Shown: positions 26,833 through 37,894 of the stretch, piece after piece
Numbering within the stretch: position 1 is the first letter of the stretch
Layout: each line of letters begins with the position of its first letter
NCBI GenBank assembly: GCA_958295665.1
Contig: OY282560.1
Span: forward strand, 308,431,236-308,495,235
Source of the DNA: Tipula vernalis
Taxonomy: Eukaryota > Arthropoda > Insecta > Diptera > Tipulidae
Length of the DNA stretch: 64,000 nucleotides
Direction: 5' to 3'
The notes under the pieces: model-generated
Told to the model about the DNA's origin: nothing
Seen by the model: the letters and a program-made list of their open reading frames with translations, nothing else
The model's database searches: none
Made by a program: the position numbers and the translations under genes

Positions 26833-27192
26833 CTGTCAGTCTGTCAGTCTGTCAGTCTGTCAGTCTGTCAGTCTGTCAGTCTGTCAGTCTGTCAGTCTGT
26901 CAGTCTGTCAGTCTGTCAGTCTGTCAGTCTGTCAGTCTGTCAGTCTGTCAGTCTGTCAGTCTGTCAGTCTGTCAGTCTGTCAGCCTGTCAGTCTGTCAGT
27001 CTGTCAGTCTGTCAGTCTGTCAGTCTGTCAGTCTGTCAGTCTGTCAGTCTGTCAGTCTGTCAGTCTGTCAGTCTGTCAGTCTGTCAGTCTGTCAGTCTGT
27101 CAGTCTGTCAGTCTGTCAGTCTGTCAGTCTGTCAGTCTGTCAGTCTGTCAGTCTGTCAGTCTGTCAGTCTGTCAGTCTGTCAGTCTGTCAGT
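26833..27192. repeat. (CTGTCAGT)45 octanucleotide microsatellite
   Basis: Forty-five uninterrupted copies of an 8-bp unit occupy 360 bp, with a single T-to-C change near 26983. The long ORF that runs through it is only the translation of an 8-mer in three phases and is not a gene. The near absence of interruptions suggests recent expansion. Confidence 0.98.
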
Positions 27193-27260
27193 CCCATTTT
27201 TTTTTTAATTTGATTTTAATTTGGTTTTTTTTGTTAGCACGTCACTTGCATTGAAAATAA

Positions 27261-27296
27261 AGGTTGATTTACATATCCGCCGATTTTTCTGCGCCG
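27261..27296 (+). repeat. Harbinger left TIR
   Basis: This 36-bp end matches the inverted right end at 35082-35117 with few mismatches, including the GC-rich CCGCCGATTTTTC block. A further looser GCCGAA-rich similarity extends inward. Confidence 0.9.
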
Positions 27297-27633
27297 AACA
27301 TCACGTGACACATTCAACCAATTAGAAAGAACTTCTTCGCCGAATTTTCGGCACGGCGAAGACATGAACAAAATTTATCTTTTCGGCACGACGGCACAGA
27401 CACATACAAACAATACAAACATTTTTTTTTTACATTTGACATTTTTGTTTAGTATCATCTGTTTTTTTTTTATTATTTTTTCGATTTTACATTGTGCGCC
27501 ATATTGTGTTTTTATTAAAAAATAATTGATCATCTGTTTTATTAATTTGTTGTGCTTTCATTAAAAATGATTACCTAATCCGTTTTCATATAAATAAATT
27601 AGCTTGTGTTAAAAAATAATTGTCTTTATAATA

Positions 27634-28596
27634 ATGATAGAAGAAAATCTAATCCGCGCTGTGGAGAGACGCCCCGTATTATATGATTTGTCGCATAAAT
27701 TATATAAAAATAATGGATATCGCAGTAAAATTTGGAAGGAGGTTTCGGATGAGTTGGGGGTTCAAAGTAAGTAAATTATTATAGCGTTTTTAATTTTAAT
27801 ATGTCATTTTAAATCTAATTTTATAAATTATTTTTCTCAGGTGATGAGTGCCAAAAACTTTGGAAACGTCTCCGAGAAAAATATGCAAACTACAATAAAA
27901 AACCAAGAAGTGGAAGCAAAGCTGTATGCATAGCTGTATCGCCTTGCATTAAATTGATGAATTTTTTAAAACCATATTTAGCTGACCCTAAAGAGTAAGT
28001 TATTTAGTTTGTGTGGGAATAAATAAAAGTGAATTTATATACGTATTATTGTAGATATCTTGTAAGCAGTTACACAACGTCAGAACCAGAACCATCAACT
28101 TCAGACGATTCAACGCTTCATTCGTTCTTTACTAACTTTGACCCAGTTGATGATTCTCAATTTAATAATAATAGGTCTTTCTCATCCATACAAGAAGCGG
28201 CATTTAATGATATACCCATTCCCGGTTCATCGACGCCTATTCGACCATCTCTACCACAGCCGGCTTTATGTATAGAAGAAACGAGATATAGTACTGACTC
28301 GCCGACACCGAGTCGGGTCAACAAACGGTTTAAACGTGCTCGTCACGCAGAAAGTAAGTAACTTAACTACAACCATATAATCGTATTTTACTTGTGTTTA
28401 TTTTTAAAATATTTTAGATGACAGTGATATCGATAAAATAATAAGCGCGATCCAAGCTCCAGTGGAGGAACACGATGAAGTTGAACTTTTTTGTCTTTCC
28501 GCGGCCAAAGACATTAAAAAAATGGCCCCCAACGAACAGAGACGAATCAGGTTTGAAATATCGAAACTGTTATTGAACGCTTCATACGACCAGTAA
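27634..28596 (+). CDS. MADF-BESS protein of the Harbinger element (4 exons)
   Basis: Four exons join without a break: 27634-27766, 27841-27994, 28055-28353 and 28418-28596, giving 254 codons. Each intron is GT-AG with GTAAGT-like donors. Exons 1 and 2 encode a MADF domain: LIRAVERRPVLYD, then KIWKEVSDELG, then KLWKRLREKYA. A low-complexity acidic and serine-rich linker follows in exon 3. The C-terminus resembles a BESS motif (FCLSAAKDIKKMAPNEQRRI). MADF-BESS proteins bind DNA and multimerise. In PIF/Harbinger elements the second ORF carries a Myb/SANT-like (MADF-related) domain and helps the transposase reach DNA, which is the inferred role here. No disabling change was seen. The start is the first ATG giving the whole MADF domain. 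Confidence 0.88.
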
Positions 28597-28828
28597 TAAT
28601 GTAATAGTTAGTAATAATGTGATTCAATTTGAAATCAAATGAAATGTGATACATAATATAAATAAATAAGTAATGTGATAATGAAATAATTTCTTTTCTG
28701 ATAAACTTGTTATAAAAATAAATAATAAAAATTGAATTCAAATAAATTTATATTTTATTTTTTATTTTAAATTATAATTTACAATTTTTAAAATTTTTTT
28801 ACAGGCAATTAATTTTATGTGATGGTAA

Positions 28829-29001
28829 TTAGGCTGTATACAATGCATTATCTGCCCATGGCAACACATCCACTTCTACGAAATACCGTTTAAAATTATT
28901 TCGTATATTGAGGGCATTTCCCGAGGAATTGTTTGCCCCCGAACGACCTATAGAAATTAATCCACCATCTTCTGTTGAGACTTCTTGTCTCCACCTTCCA
29001 G
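28829..29001 (-). pseudogene. PIF/Harbinger transposase, separated C-terminal part
   Basis: Reading leftward from 29001, this encodes TGRWRQEVSTEDGG and then NIRNNFKRYFVEVDVLPW before a stop at 28829-28831. That is the usual end of PIF/Harbinger transposases (a WR motif after the catalytic domain, then a basic helix). It continues exactly where the main part breaks off at 33567, once the retroelement and one copy of the duplicated 9 bp are discounted. Confidence 0.85.
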
Positions 29002-29121
29002 TGGATATTTATTTATTTATTTATTTATCAACAACATGGAATAAAGCATATAGCTTTTCTATTCCAACTATTATCTAGTTACATATAAACTTATAAAATA
29101 TAACATATAAACAAACACTAA

Positions 29122-31872
29122 TTAGAAATTATTTTTAATAAAATCAAAAACCAAAGATTTGAATTTTGATAAAGGTCTTGCACTTCTAATCTCAACCGGA
29201 ACCCTATTCCAAATTGTAAAAGTTGTAAACAAGGATGAGTTATTGTAGACATTGGATCGGTTGGCTGGCAGAATTATGCTGCCATTGCGAATAGATCCAA
29301 TTTTTATTTTATTGTATAAGTACAAAGGAACCCGATTATTAATAATTTTATATAGTAGTAGCATCGCTCTATAATAAAAGAACTGAATCATTGTGCAGCC
29401 GAGCAATTCCTTAAACATTGCAGAAATATGATCATATTTCCTTAATCCGTTGACATACCTCACAATATTATTCAGAGTAACCTGTAGAATATTGCAAGAA
29501 ATCGAGTCACAACTTAAATACAGGAATTCACAATATAATTCATGGGGTATTACTAATGATTTCGAAAGCTAAACCCGAATATTTTTGGGACATATGTGTT
29601 TATGAAGCTTCAGTCCATATAAAATAGAATTAATTTTATTACAAACATTAATGACTTGAGAATCCCAGGTAAATCTACTGTTAATACAGATTCCAAGGTT
29701 ATTTACATGATTTAGAAATGGAATTTTTATATTATTAATAAAGATATCAGGAATAATTGAGAAATTATTCCTAGAAATGAAAATTGCCTGTGTTTTCGCG
29801 ATGTTCAATGAGATTCCATTCGATTTTGACCATACCAATATATTAGATAGATCTAGGTTAACATTATTGAAAATTTCCAGAATATTATCACTAGTACCAC
29901 CAAGATATAATTGACAATCATCAGCATACATGTGATATTTGGAATATTTTATTGCAAGCGGCAGATCGTCTATGAACAGGGAAAATAACGTTGGGCCAAG
30001 AATGGTTCCTTGAAATACACCTGTCGGTATTCGTTCAGAACCCGATTCTTTACCATTTATGACTACTTTTTGATATCTTTCGGATAAATAGCTGTGCAAA
30101 AGTTTAAGGGATGTTTTATCAAAGTTAAAGAAAAGCAACAGCTTTTGTAATAACAGTATGTGATTTAGAGAGTCAAATGCTTTAGAGAAATCCAATAGTA
30201 TTAACACGATAAACGAGTTTTTTTTGTCAAGATGGTGTGCAAGATCATCAACAACATGAAGCAGAGTGGTGCTAGTACTGTGATTATTACGAAAACCAGA
30301 TTGAAATTGGTTTAAATAATTATGCCTTACTAAATGCTGGCTGATCTGATCCCGGAGTATAATCTCGAAAACTTTAGATAAAATCGATACCAGACTAATC
30401 GGTCTAAGGTTATCCAAGGAGTCGTTATTCTTTTTTTTCATTATGGGAATCACAATGTTTGTTTTCCAGATATCTGGAAATATAGACTGCCTGATACAAA
30501 TATTAATAAGGTAGGTCAATTGCGATACAATATGCGGTAAAATAGCCTTTAAGAATTTCAGATTAATTTTATCATGACCAGGCGAGTTAGATTTTATCTG
30601 ATAAACAGTTTTGACAACGTCGATTTCACCGACACTACTAAAAGAGAAATACATTTGCTCAATAGTGTTTGTAATGTCAAAGTTAGGTAGTGGAAGAGTG
30701 ACAGACGCAGACTGTCCACCACAAAAATAACGGTTGATGACTGAGGGATCCATATCAGTTAAAATATCAGACTTACTTTTCCCCAATCCAACTCTGTGGA
30801 TGTTATTCCAGATTCGTTTCATAGCTAGTTTACAGTTACCAAAGAAGTAACTCTGTTTAGAACTTCTTATCAAACTAGTTACTCTGTTGCGTTCAATGCG
30901 ATATAACTCCAGGTACTTTAAGTTGGATGATCTTTTATATTTAGCAAACGCTCGGTCCCTCACTGACATACTTGTAGTGATACGGGTATTTAGCCACGGA
31001 GCCACAGATTCGTTATCTACTATTTGCTTAATAGGAACACAATTATTATGGATGTCATACAGGCAGTCATAAAATGATTGGAATAAAGAGTTGACGTTAT
31101 AAGTCGAATGCATAAAGCTCCAATTAAAATTCGAAAAATAATTCATGATCAACTCTGTGTCCAATTGGCTATAGTCGTAGATATGTTTGTATTCAATTTT
31201 CACACGGTTTAATTTAACTTTATACGAAATGACGAGCAAGTCATGGTCAGATATATCTGGGAGATTATATTGACTAGACCTTACAACCCTAAAGTAATCC
31301 GATTCAGATACAATAAATTGATCAAGCCAAGCTCCACCACGGGTTGGTGAAAATGGAACCGAAATTAAGTGGTTAACTTTTAAAAGATCGTGAAATTTGT
31401 GCGAGTTAGCGAGCATATTAATATTCATATCACAGCCTATAATGAAATGACTATAGTTTGAAACATGTGAGGAGAGGATTTTCTGGAAATTATCTAAATC
31501 GGCTTGCACTGGTTTTTTAGGTATGTAACAGACAACAATCAAAACAGTAATTGAAGGAAGTATCAGTTCAGCCATCAGAACTTCAATAATACCATAAGTA
31601 GAAGAATGAACGAGCTTAACCTTAAACCATTTCTTATAGTAGAGACAAACGCCTCCGCCAATTTTATGCGTTCTGTCATATCTCAAGATATTATAACCGT
31701 TCAGCGCAACAGATTCATTATTAATTCTATTAGTGAGCCAAGTTTCTGCAACACAAAATATGTCAAGATTTTGTTTACTGATAAATATTCTTAATTGGTC
31801 GATATGGCAGAACAAACTGTTTTCTCTCGATATAATATCAGTTATCCAATTATTAATCACTAAATAAAACAC
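29122..31872 (-). pseudogene. CR1-like ORF2: endonuclease and reverse transcriptase, one in-frame stop
   Basis: The 767-codon frame 31872-29569 begins with the apurinic-type endonuclease (IFCVAETWL, IIGCDMNINML, SDHDLLVISY). It continues to the RT (NLRPISLVSILSKVFE, ILLDFSKAFDSLNH, MYADDCQLYLGG). A single TAG at 29569-29571 interrupts it; the same frame then runs on for 35 codons plus the last 113 codons (RYVNGLRKYDH to KNNF). Only one nonsense mutation therefore separates it from an intact ORF2. The start is unclear: canonical INARSL-type sequence appears upstream at ~32340, separated by about 450 bp of unrelated DNA. Confidence 0.88.
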
Positions 31873-32060
31873 CGCACCTCTTTCGTAACTTTACAATTTT
31901 TTAATTTATTCGTGAAAACCAAACACAACTTTACTTTTCGGCTTCTCAAAATGCAATGACAATTTCCTTTTGATTTTATAAAGTTTACGCCTAAAAGATG
32001 ACTAATGAAAATACAATATAAACGTATGACCAGATTACGAAATCCAATCTACCTAATTTG

Positions 32061-32151
32061 ATGCTATACAATACTATACAATCTACATAGTCTCATGCTA
32101 TACTGTACAATCTACATAATTTCATGCTATACTGTACAATCTACATAATTT
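32061..32151. repeat. Three copies of a 29-bp tandem repeat inside the CR1-like element
   Basis: Two perfect copies (32094-32122, 32123-32151; core CTATACTGTACAATCTACAT) follow a diverged one. They sit in the non-coding 31873-32316 segment that parts the ORF1 end from the ORF2 endonuclease. That segment is otherwise AT-rich without recognisable features. Confidence 0.85.
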
Positions 32152-32316
32152 TTAATTTACATATTGTAATAATTGACTATTGACTGTGGTAAACCTAAAT
32201 CATTTTATTTGTTGTCAAATGAAATTGGCATTAGATTTCAATTAAATAATAAAAAACAATAATAATAATTTACATAATAATAGATAAATAATAACTTAAC
32301 AAAATTTAATTTCATC

Positions 32317-33324
32317 TCATGGATTAGAAGAACACAAACTACGAGCATTGATGAATCCAAAGTCTACACATGTAGCGTTAGTAACATTACCAAGCTTAGA
32401 TGATCGGTTTGGTATTGATGACGAGTTCAGATTGAGAATAGAATCCGCAAATGACCTAAAATATAAAAACAGATTTAAAAACAATTCAAACAAATTAAAA
32501 AATTTAAAATATAGAACATAACTAATATTACAGTTGCCCGGAAAATTGGTGAAATTATGAATATTGCTGTTAAGCTTATTATGCTGGCAATGTTGCGGTG
32601 TCGGGAAATCTCCGTGAGCGTCGAAAGTTTTGATAAATGGTTTTACAACGCATTCCAAAGGCCAAATACGTCCATCATAGGCCTTCTCGAAAACTGCGGA
32701 ATCCAAACCAACTTTGAATGAAATGAAATTCAGCAAACTTCTATCAGCCGATTTAGAGACCAACTCGTGACACTCAATTTCCGCCACTGGAACTTGCAGT
32801 TTGTTATGGAGGTGTTTTTTAATGTCGTCGCAGGTAGTCGATGGTTTAAAATTTGAGGCATGTAGAAACTTTTTGGGTTTTACTATCTCTAGCTGAGTAT
32901 TCGTATTATCGGTGCCTGAAATGACTATTTGTTGTTTTTTAGAATTGTCAATCGAATTGACGCTTAGTGCCGCTGTATTCGTAGTATTAGGACTTGCAAC
33001 CAGGTTATTTATAGCTTGGAAATTGGCGAATAAATTATTCAATAAGCTGCTGACCTCATTCAACTGGGCCATCAACGTTTGGATCAGATGTTGATGATTG
33101 CTGTGGTTACTTAAGCAGTCAGCACAAACAAATTGAATGTTTACATTGTTATTGCACAGTTTTGCATTGGCGTTTGATAACGAAGAGCAACCAAAATGGA
33201 ACATTTTCTCGCACCCACCAAAGCATTTCAGTACGTTGTTATCAGTGAACGCAACTTCACATTTATTGCATTTGTTTTTATTCATGTTGCAATTGACAAA
33301 CTCAAACAACAGCACCAAAAACAA
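32317..33324 (-). CDS. CR1-like ORF1 with PHD-type zinc finger
   Basis: The frame is 335 codons; the natural start is probably the methionine at codon 14 (MNKNKCNKCEV, about 33285), since the first residues are an unconserved hydrophobic run. Residues ~17-65 form a Cys4-His-Cys3 PHD-like finger (CNKC, CFGGCEKMFHFGC, CADC). A short coiled-coil-like stretch follows (LIQTLMAQLNEVSSLL), then a region including KPKKFLHASNF and ECHELVSKSADRSLL. Such ORF1 proteins bind the element's RNA and act as chaperones. The last ~20 codons (FINARSLCSS) look like the beginning of an ORF2 endonuclease, suggesting that the ORF1/ORF2 border has been rearranged. Confidence 0.82.
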   Translation of the reverse strand: MFLVLLFEFVNCNMNKNKCNKCEVAFTDNNVLKCFGGCEKMFHFGCSSLSNANAKLCNNNVNIQFVCADCLSNHSNHQHLIQTLMAQLNEVSSLLNNLFANFQAINNLVASPNTTNTAALSVNSIDNSKKQQIVISGTDNTNTQLEIVKPKKFLHASNFKPSTTCDDIKKHLHNKLQVPVAEIECHELVSKSADRSLLNFISFKVGLDSAVFEKAYDGRIWPLECVVKPFIKTFDAHGDFPTPQHCQHNKLNSNIHNFTNFPGNCNISYVLYFKFFNLFELFLNLFLYFRSFADSILNLNSSSIPNRSSKLGNVTNATCVDFGFINARSLCSSNP

Positions 33325-33566
33325 AAAATAAAAAGTACGTCACGTGTACAGTTCGATGTATATGGTACGAGTTCACTAAATACAGTTGTAAATAGAATGA
33401 GTTATTGCTGATAAAATGTATCTTCACAATGATAAAATGCCGTTTCACAGAACAGAAAATCACTTTAAAATGTTTTATTACATAAATTTTTAGATATATT
33501 GCACTATTTGATAACCAGACTGAATGTAAGGATATAAAACTAGTTACCGGATAATACTGGATATTT

Positions 33567-34796
33567 GTCCATTAGCTTCTTCTCTGTCTATATATCCCTC
33601 CGGGAAATAAAAAGAATTTTTTTTTTTGATCCGATTATGTAGGCAAATTGTTGATTTCACAATTCGAACCACAGTTTCTCTTTTCGCTAGAATTGGCCTT
33701 CGGTAAATCCGCCATTTAGCGGACAATACTCCGAAACTATTCTCAATTACCCGTCTAGCACGTGATAACCGGTAATTGTAAGTTGATTCGTCTACGGGTA
33801 AACCTCCAGGTCGATTTCTACCAGGAAAAGGTCGTATCAAATTTTTTAAGAGAGGGAAAGCCTCATCCCCTACAATCACGAATGGTGCCTTGATATTTGA
33901 TGCCAGTAAATATTCATCGTTTGGAATATTTAGGGTTGTGGTATCTCCACATAGCGCCTTTCCAAAAGAGGTATTTTTAAATACTCCACTGTCACTAAAT
34001 CGCCCGGAAGCCCCAATGTCCACGAGCAAAAAGTTGTAATCTGCATCGCAAACCGCCATTAAGATGATGCTGTGCGACCCCTTGTAGTTAAAACAAGCAG
34101 ATCCACTATTCGGAAAAGCCAAAAAAAATCTTTAACTTAGTTAAGCTAAAATTAGGATTATAGTAAAAATTTTACCTGTACAACACAATGCTTCCCATCA
34201 AGCGCTCCAATACAATTGGGGAAGTTCCATTTTTCATAGAAACCTTTCGCAACTCTCTTCCATTTTTCCTCGGTTAATTTTTCGAACGCTGACGTAAATA
34301 AAGTGTCCCAAATTGCTTGACAGGTTTCTGAAATCATCTGACTAGTAGAGCTTGGTGATACTCTATAGTTGTATGAGAGAGACTTCATTGAGTCGCCACT
34401 TGCGAGATATCTAAATAAAATAGAAATATTATTCACATGGTATGTTTTAAAAATCTTAATTAAAGTTTTTTACCTTAATGTTAATGACAAGCGTGCCCCA
34501 GTGGATATTGGTTTCCTGGATAGTGTGAGTTTTTCGATCGCTGGTCCAACTTTGTGTAGCAGTTCGTCAAAAAGATCGACACCCATCCGGTGATAATTAA
34601 AAAATTGTAGGGTTTCATGAAGTCGCATCTCTTGTACCAAATTGTCATAACGCCCTTGCTGCTCTCTACCTCTTAATAATTGATTTACCCAACATCTGAG
34701 AGACCTTTTTTTGAACTTTTTGATGTATACCCATAACAATAGCAACTTCAATTTTTTAATTCTAACCAAATTAGATTGTCGGGTTAATTTAAGCAT
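33567..34796 (-). pseudogene. PIF/Harbinger DDE transposase, N-terminal and catalytic part
   Basis: Minus-strand exons are about 34796-34484 (RLHETLQFFNYHRMG and STGARLSLTLR helices), 34410-34178 (YLASGDSMKSL to GALDGKHC, first catalytic Asp) and about 34122-33567. The third exon carries FNYKGSHSIILMAVCDA, DIGASGRFSDSGVF (second Asp) and RRVIENSFGVLSAKWR (catalytic Glu). Short GT-AG introns separate them; the exon 2-3 phase is uncertain around an 8-T run. Coding sequence stops at 33567, where the CR1-like element inserted; the C-terminal exon is at 28829-29001. All three catalytic acidic residues are present, so the gene may have been functional before the insertion. Confidence 0.9.
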
Positions 34797-35081
34797 TTTC
34801 TTTAATCTCGGCTATATGTCTTTTAACAATATATGTACATATATTCACTTAAAAAATCTCTTTCTTCAAAAAATGTCTAATCTTCACTTAAAAAATGTTT
34901 AATCTCATAATTCGCACTGGCTTCAAAAATTAATAAATCACAAAATAGCTAGCTACTATTCACCAAATTATGTGTCATAATATTGTTTATGTATGTATGT
35001 GTGAGAAAACTCCGCCGAAAATTCGTCGCATATGTAAATCATCGATAATACAGTGTTCGCCGAATTTCCTGCGGCAGGCAG

Positions 35082-35117
35082 CCGCGCCGAAAAATCGGCG
35101 GATATATAAATCAACCT
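35082..35117 (-). repeat. Harbinger right TIR
   Basis: Inverted counterpart of the left TIR, bounded by TAA. Subterminal GCCGAA and TTCGGC words recur on both sides and may be binding sites for the element's own proteins (inference). Confidence 0.9.
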
Positions 35118-35599
35118 TAAAACGTTAAAAAAATTTATTGAATATTACTCACCCATGTGTTGTAAATTTTATTTATTTTTTCTTTAATCTTCCGTATTAA
35201 CTGGATGTGGTGATGTACAAGATGATTATTGACGGTTGTTTGTTGTATATTCCTCTTTCTTATACAAAAATTGTTGATTTGTTATCCATTCAAGTGATCG
35301 AGTGTTAAAAATATTCGAATGTTAATCGAATTTATAACTGGATAGTTATATCAAGCGGTATTATCATATACCGAATCGCCCTTGATGATGTTCATTACCA
35401 CAATAATGATTTGCCAAAAGATGAAACACGTGCTTGTTGAACGGCTTGATGAAACGTTGCGGTTTTATCAGGTGAATTGATGTATTTTAATTTTTGTAGG
35501 TTGAGACTATTTGTCTTTAAAATAATCTACGCGAACTAAACTTGATGTGATTCGATAAAATTCCAACAATTTCCACAGACAGATATTCAACTTTTCAAT

Positions 35600-35617
35600 A
35601 TCCCTCCGCTGCCACCA
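35600..35617 (-). promoter_or_regulatory. LTR border and primer-binding site of a gypsy remnant
   Basis: The complement reads TGGTGGCAGCGGAGGGAT, very close to the PBS of the gypsy element at 51147-51166. A candidate LTR end (CGACA) lies just upstream at 35623. The LTR would extend to the right, toward 35940, but I could not set its other end. The region 35121-35599 (leader side) shows no gag and nothing else recognisable. Confidence 0.55.
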
Positions 35618-35941
35618 AAATATGTCGTGGATGAAATCGTTTGATGGAAAATTAAACAAAATTTTGTCGCTTGTAATAATTATTTTACACAAGTTCAATT
35701 TTATTTTCACCGTTGTGACCAACCAATTATATAATATCACAAAAATTAAGCCCCGAAATTGCAAAATGCTTCTTTTATAGTTTTTTTTTTGTAAAGGGGA
35801 ATTTTAGTACATCTGTAATTTTGCTCAAATTTAATATAATAAATATAATAATATAAATCAATGTGAAGCATTGTTAAGATTAATTGGCTTACATTTAGAA
35901 CATCATAGTAATGTTTGAATTGAGGAAGCATTGGTGGCATT

Positions 35942-36640
35942 TTATACGTTTATACGACACTGTGGATGCAAAGGCGTTGTTCTCGTTTTATTTATACCGA
36001 GCATCTGGCATATCTCTTGAAATACCACCGATTCAAAATTCCTGCCTTGATCGGTATGAATCTCCATCGGCACTCCAAATCTGCTAATCCAAGTATTTAC
36101 CACGGCATCAGCTATTGTTGTCGTCTCCTGATTGGGAATGGGGTACACCTCCGGCCATTTGCTGAAATAATCCATTATTACTAGCACATATTTGTTGCCG
36201 CTCTCAGTGGTGGGAAATGGGCCCGCTACATCCATTGCAATTCTTTCGAATGGTGCTCCAACGTTATAATGTTTCATGGTTCCACGACTTTTGCGTGCGG
36301 GTCCCTTCACCGCTTCACATTGGTCACATTTTTGGCACCATTCTATCACTGACTGACTTCATCCTGCCCAGTAGAATCGTTGACGTATCTTTGCTAGTGT
36401 TTTATTAATTCCTAGGTGGCCCCCATTTGCTCCTCCATGATACTCATTCAGGATTTCTGCAATCCGGCACTTTGGTATCACCAGCAACAATTGCTTCACT
36501 TTGCTATCCGTGCTTTCCCACAATCGTTTTAAACAGCCATTCTCAAGACGGAGGCTATCCCATTGAGCCCAATAAGCCTTGGCAATGGGAGTTTTATCCG
36601 CGATCTCCCTCCAAGTTGGCCGGTGTTCTTTTTCCTTACT
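35942..36640 (-). pseudogene. Ty3/gypsy integrase fragment, element B
   Basis: It includes the HHCC zinc finger (EYHGGANGGHLG then CQKCDQC) and the catalytic core with Asp in AMDVAGPFPTT and Asp in IHTDQGRNFES. The protein stops right after TTPLHPQ, before the third catalytic acidic residue, so the integrase is truncated. Frameshifts separate the zinc finger from the core. To the left, sequence up to the LTR remnant is unrelated. Confidence 0.88.
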
Positions 36641-36649
36641 TGACGGCCG

Positions 36650-37707
36650 TCATGATAATGCGTCGGCATTTCTGTGTCCACTTCCCTTCCGATGTTCAAT
36701 TTGGAAATCGTAGCCTTGAAGACGTTCTACTTGTCCCTCTGGATTCTTGAATTGTAACAGCCACCGTAAAGCGCCGTGATCTGTCCGTAAATGTAATTTT
36801 TGGCCATAAAGATACTTATGGAAATGCTTGACACATTCCACTATAGCCAACAATTCTTTCCGTGTCACGCAGTAATTACGCTCCGGTTTCGATAATGTTT
36901 TGGAGTAGTACGCAATTACTCTTTCTTGGCCATTAATTTCCTGTGATAACACACCTCCTATACCGTCATTATATATATAGTATAGTATAGGTTCCATTCG
37001 AGTGGCTTATTCTTTCTGGTCAACTCGTGTAAACTCTTGGCAATGTTGGCGAATCCTGGCACGAAGCATCTATAGTATGTGCACAATCCCAAAAAACTTC
37101 GTAATTCGTGTAAGTTTTTAGGTCTTGGCCAGTTCTTTACCACTGCGATCTTTTCTTATTCGGTGTGAATTCCATTAGTTGTTACAAGATGACCCAACTA
37201 TTTGACTTCAGTTCTAAACAGTTTACTAAAACTTCCGCCAAGTTCCTTAGATGCTCGTCAAAATCCTTTCCCATGACGATGATGTCGTCAAGATATATTA
37301 GGCAAGTCTTCCAATGTAATCCCCATTAATCGTTCAAAAGTCGCAGGGGCATTACATAATCCGAACGGCATAACATTAAATTGCCAAAGCCCGTTACCCA
37401 CACTGAACGCTGTTTTCTCGCGATCTTCCACATGGACTTCCTCCTGCGAATAGCCGCTTTGTAGATCTAATGTCGAAAATATTTGAGCACCCGATAACGT
37501 GTCTAACGTGTCATCGATTCTTGGCAGTCGATAGCTATCTTTTTTCGTCACAGCATTGAGTTTTCGGTAATCAACGCAAAATCTCATGCTACCGTCCTTC
37601 TTCTCGACCAATACTACCGGTGAGCTCCATGGGCTGTTAGATGGTTCGATTACTCCTGCTGCCTGCATATCTGTTACCATTCGATTGACTTCTTCTTCTT
37701 TTACCAA
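36650..37707 (-). pseudogene. Ty3/gypsy reverse transcriptase and RNase H, element B
   Basis: RT starts with VIEPSNSPWSSPVVLVEKKD, continues with STLDLQSGY (catalytic Asp) and FNVMPFGLCNAPATFERLM, then shifts frame before a YLDDIIVMG motif around 37265-37300. The thumb (LHELRSFLGLCTYYRCFVPG) is at 36958-37143. RNase H (AYYSKTLSKPERNY, LRTDHGALRWL, NADALS) is at 36650-36950. About 100 bp that should join thumb and RNase H are missing and replaced by a short TA-rich stretch near 36970-36990. The copy is inactive. Confidence 0.9.
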
Positions 37708-37894
37708 AGGTAGCCCCTGGGCGGTTGACGAATCGGCATCTCCGCTCTCGTATCAATTCGATGCTTTACCATTAAAGTCCTTCCGTTATTATCCGATGTA
37801 CTGCAGAATATGGACGTGTACCGTTTGAGTAGTTGATGTGCAGAATTTTTTTGTGCCTCAGTAAGATCTTCGGTCCATTTCTACATAAGTTGTT

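Larger units (their letters stand above)
29011..33557 (-). mobile_element. Full-length CR1-like non-LTR retrotransposon
   Basis: It is bounded by a perfect 9-bp duplication (TGGATATTT at 29002-29010 and 33558-33566). On the minus strand it has a 5' leader (33557-33325), a PHD-finger ORF1, an endonuclease-RT ORF2 and a short (AAAT)n-type 3' end at 29011-29030. PHD-containing ORF1s are known from CR1/L2-type elements; the short microsatellite tail instead of poly(A) also fits. The insertion separates the Harbinger transposase into two pieces, so it is younger than that transposon. Confidence 0.92.
27261..35117. mobile_element. PIF/Harbinger DNA transposon, two genes, split by a nested retroelement
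   Basis: The terminal inverted repeats start AGGTTGATTTACATATCC (left) and AGGTTGATTTATATATCC (right, complement), followed by a matching CCGCCGATTTTTC block. A TAA trinucleotide flanks both ends (27258-27260 and 35118-35120), the 3-bp TWA duplication typical of PIF/Harbinger. Inside are a MADF-BESS gene (+) and a DDE transposase (-), convergently arranged, as is usual for this superfamily, which needs a transposase plus a Myb/MADF-like partner. A 4.5-kb CR1-like element is inserted in the last part of the transposase. Without it the transposon is about 3.3 kb. Confidence 0.93.

Noticed and set aside
26782..27213. 143-codon ORF rich in Ser, Val, Cys and Gln
   Set aside because: It is only the translation of the (CTGTCAGT)n microsatellite; an 8-bp unit gives an 8-residue repeat without any coding signal.
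35507..35940. Two short minus-strand ORFs as genes
   Set aside because: They lie in an LTR/PBS remnant of a gypsy element and show no conserved motif.
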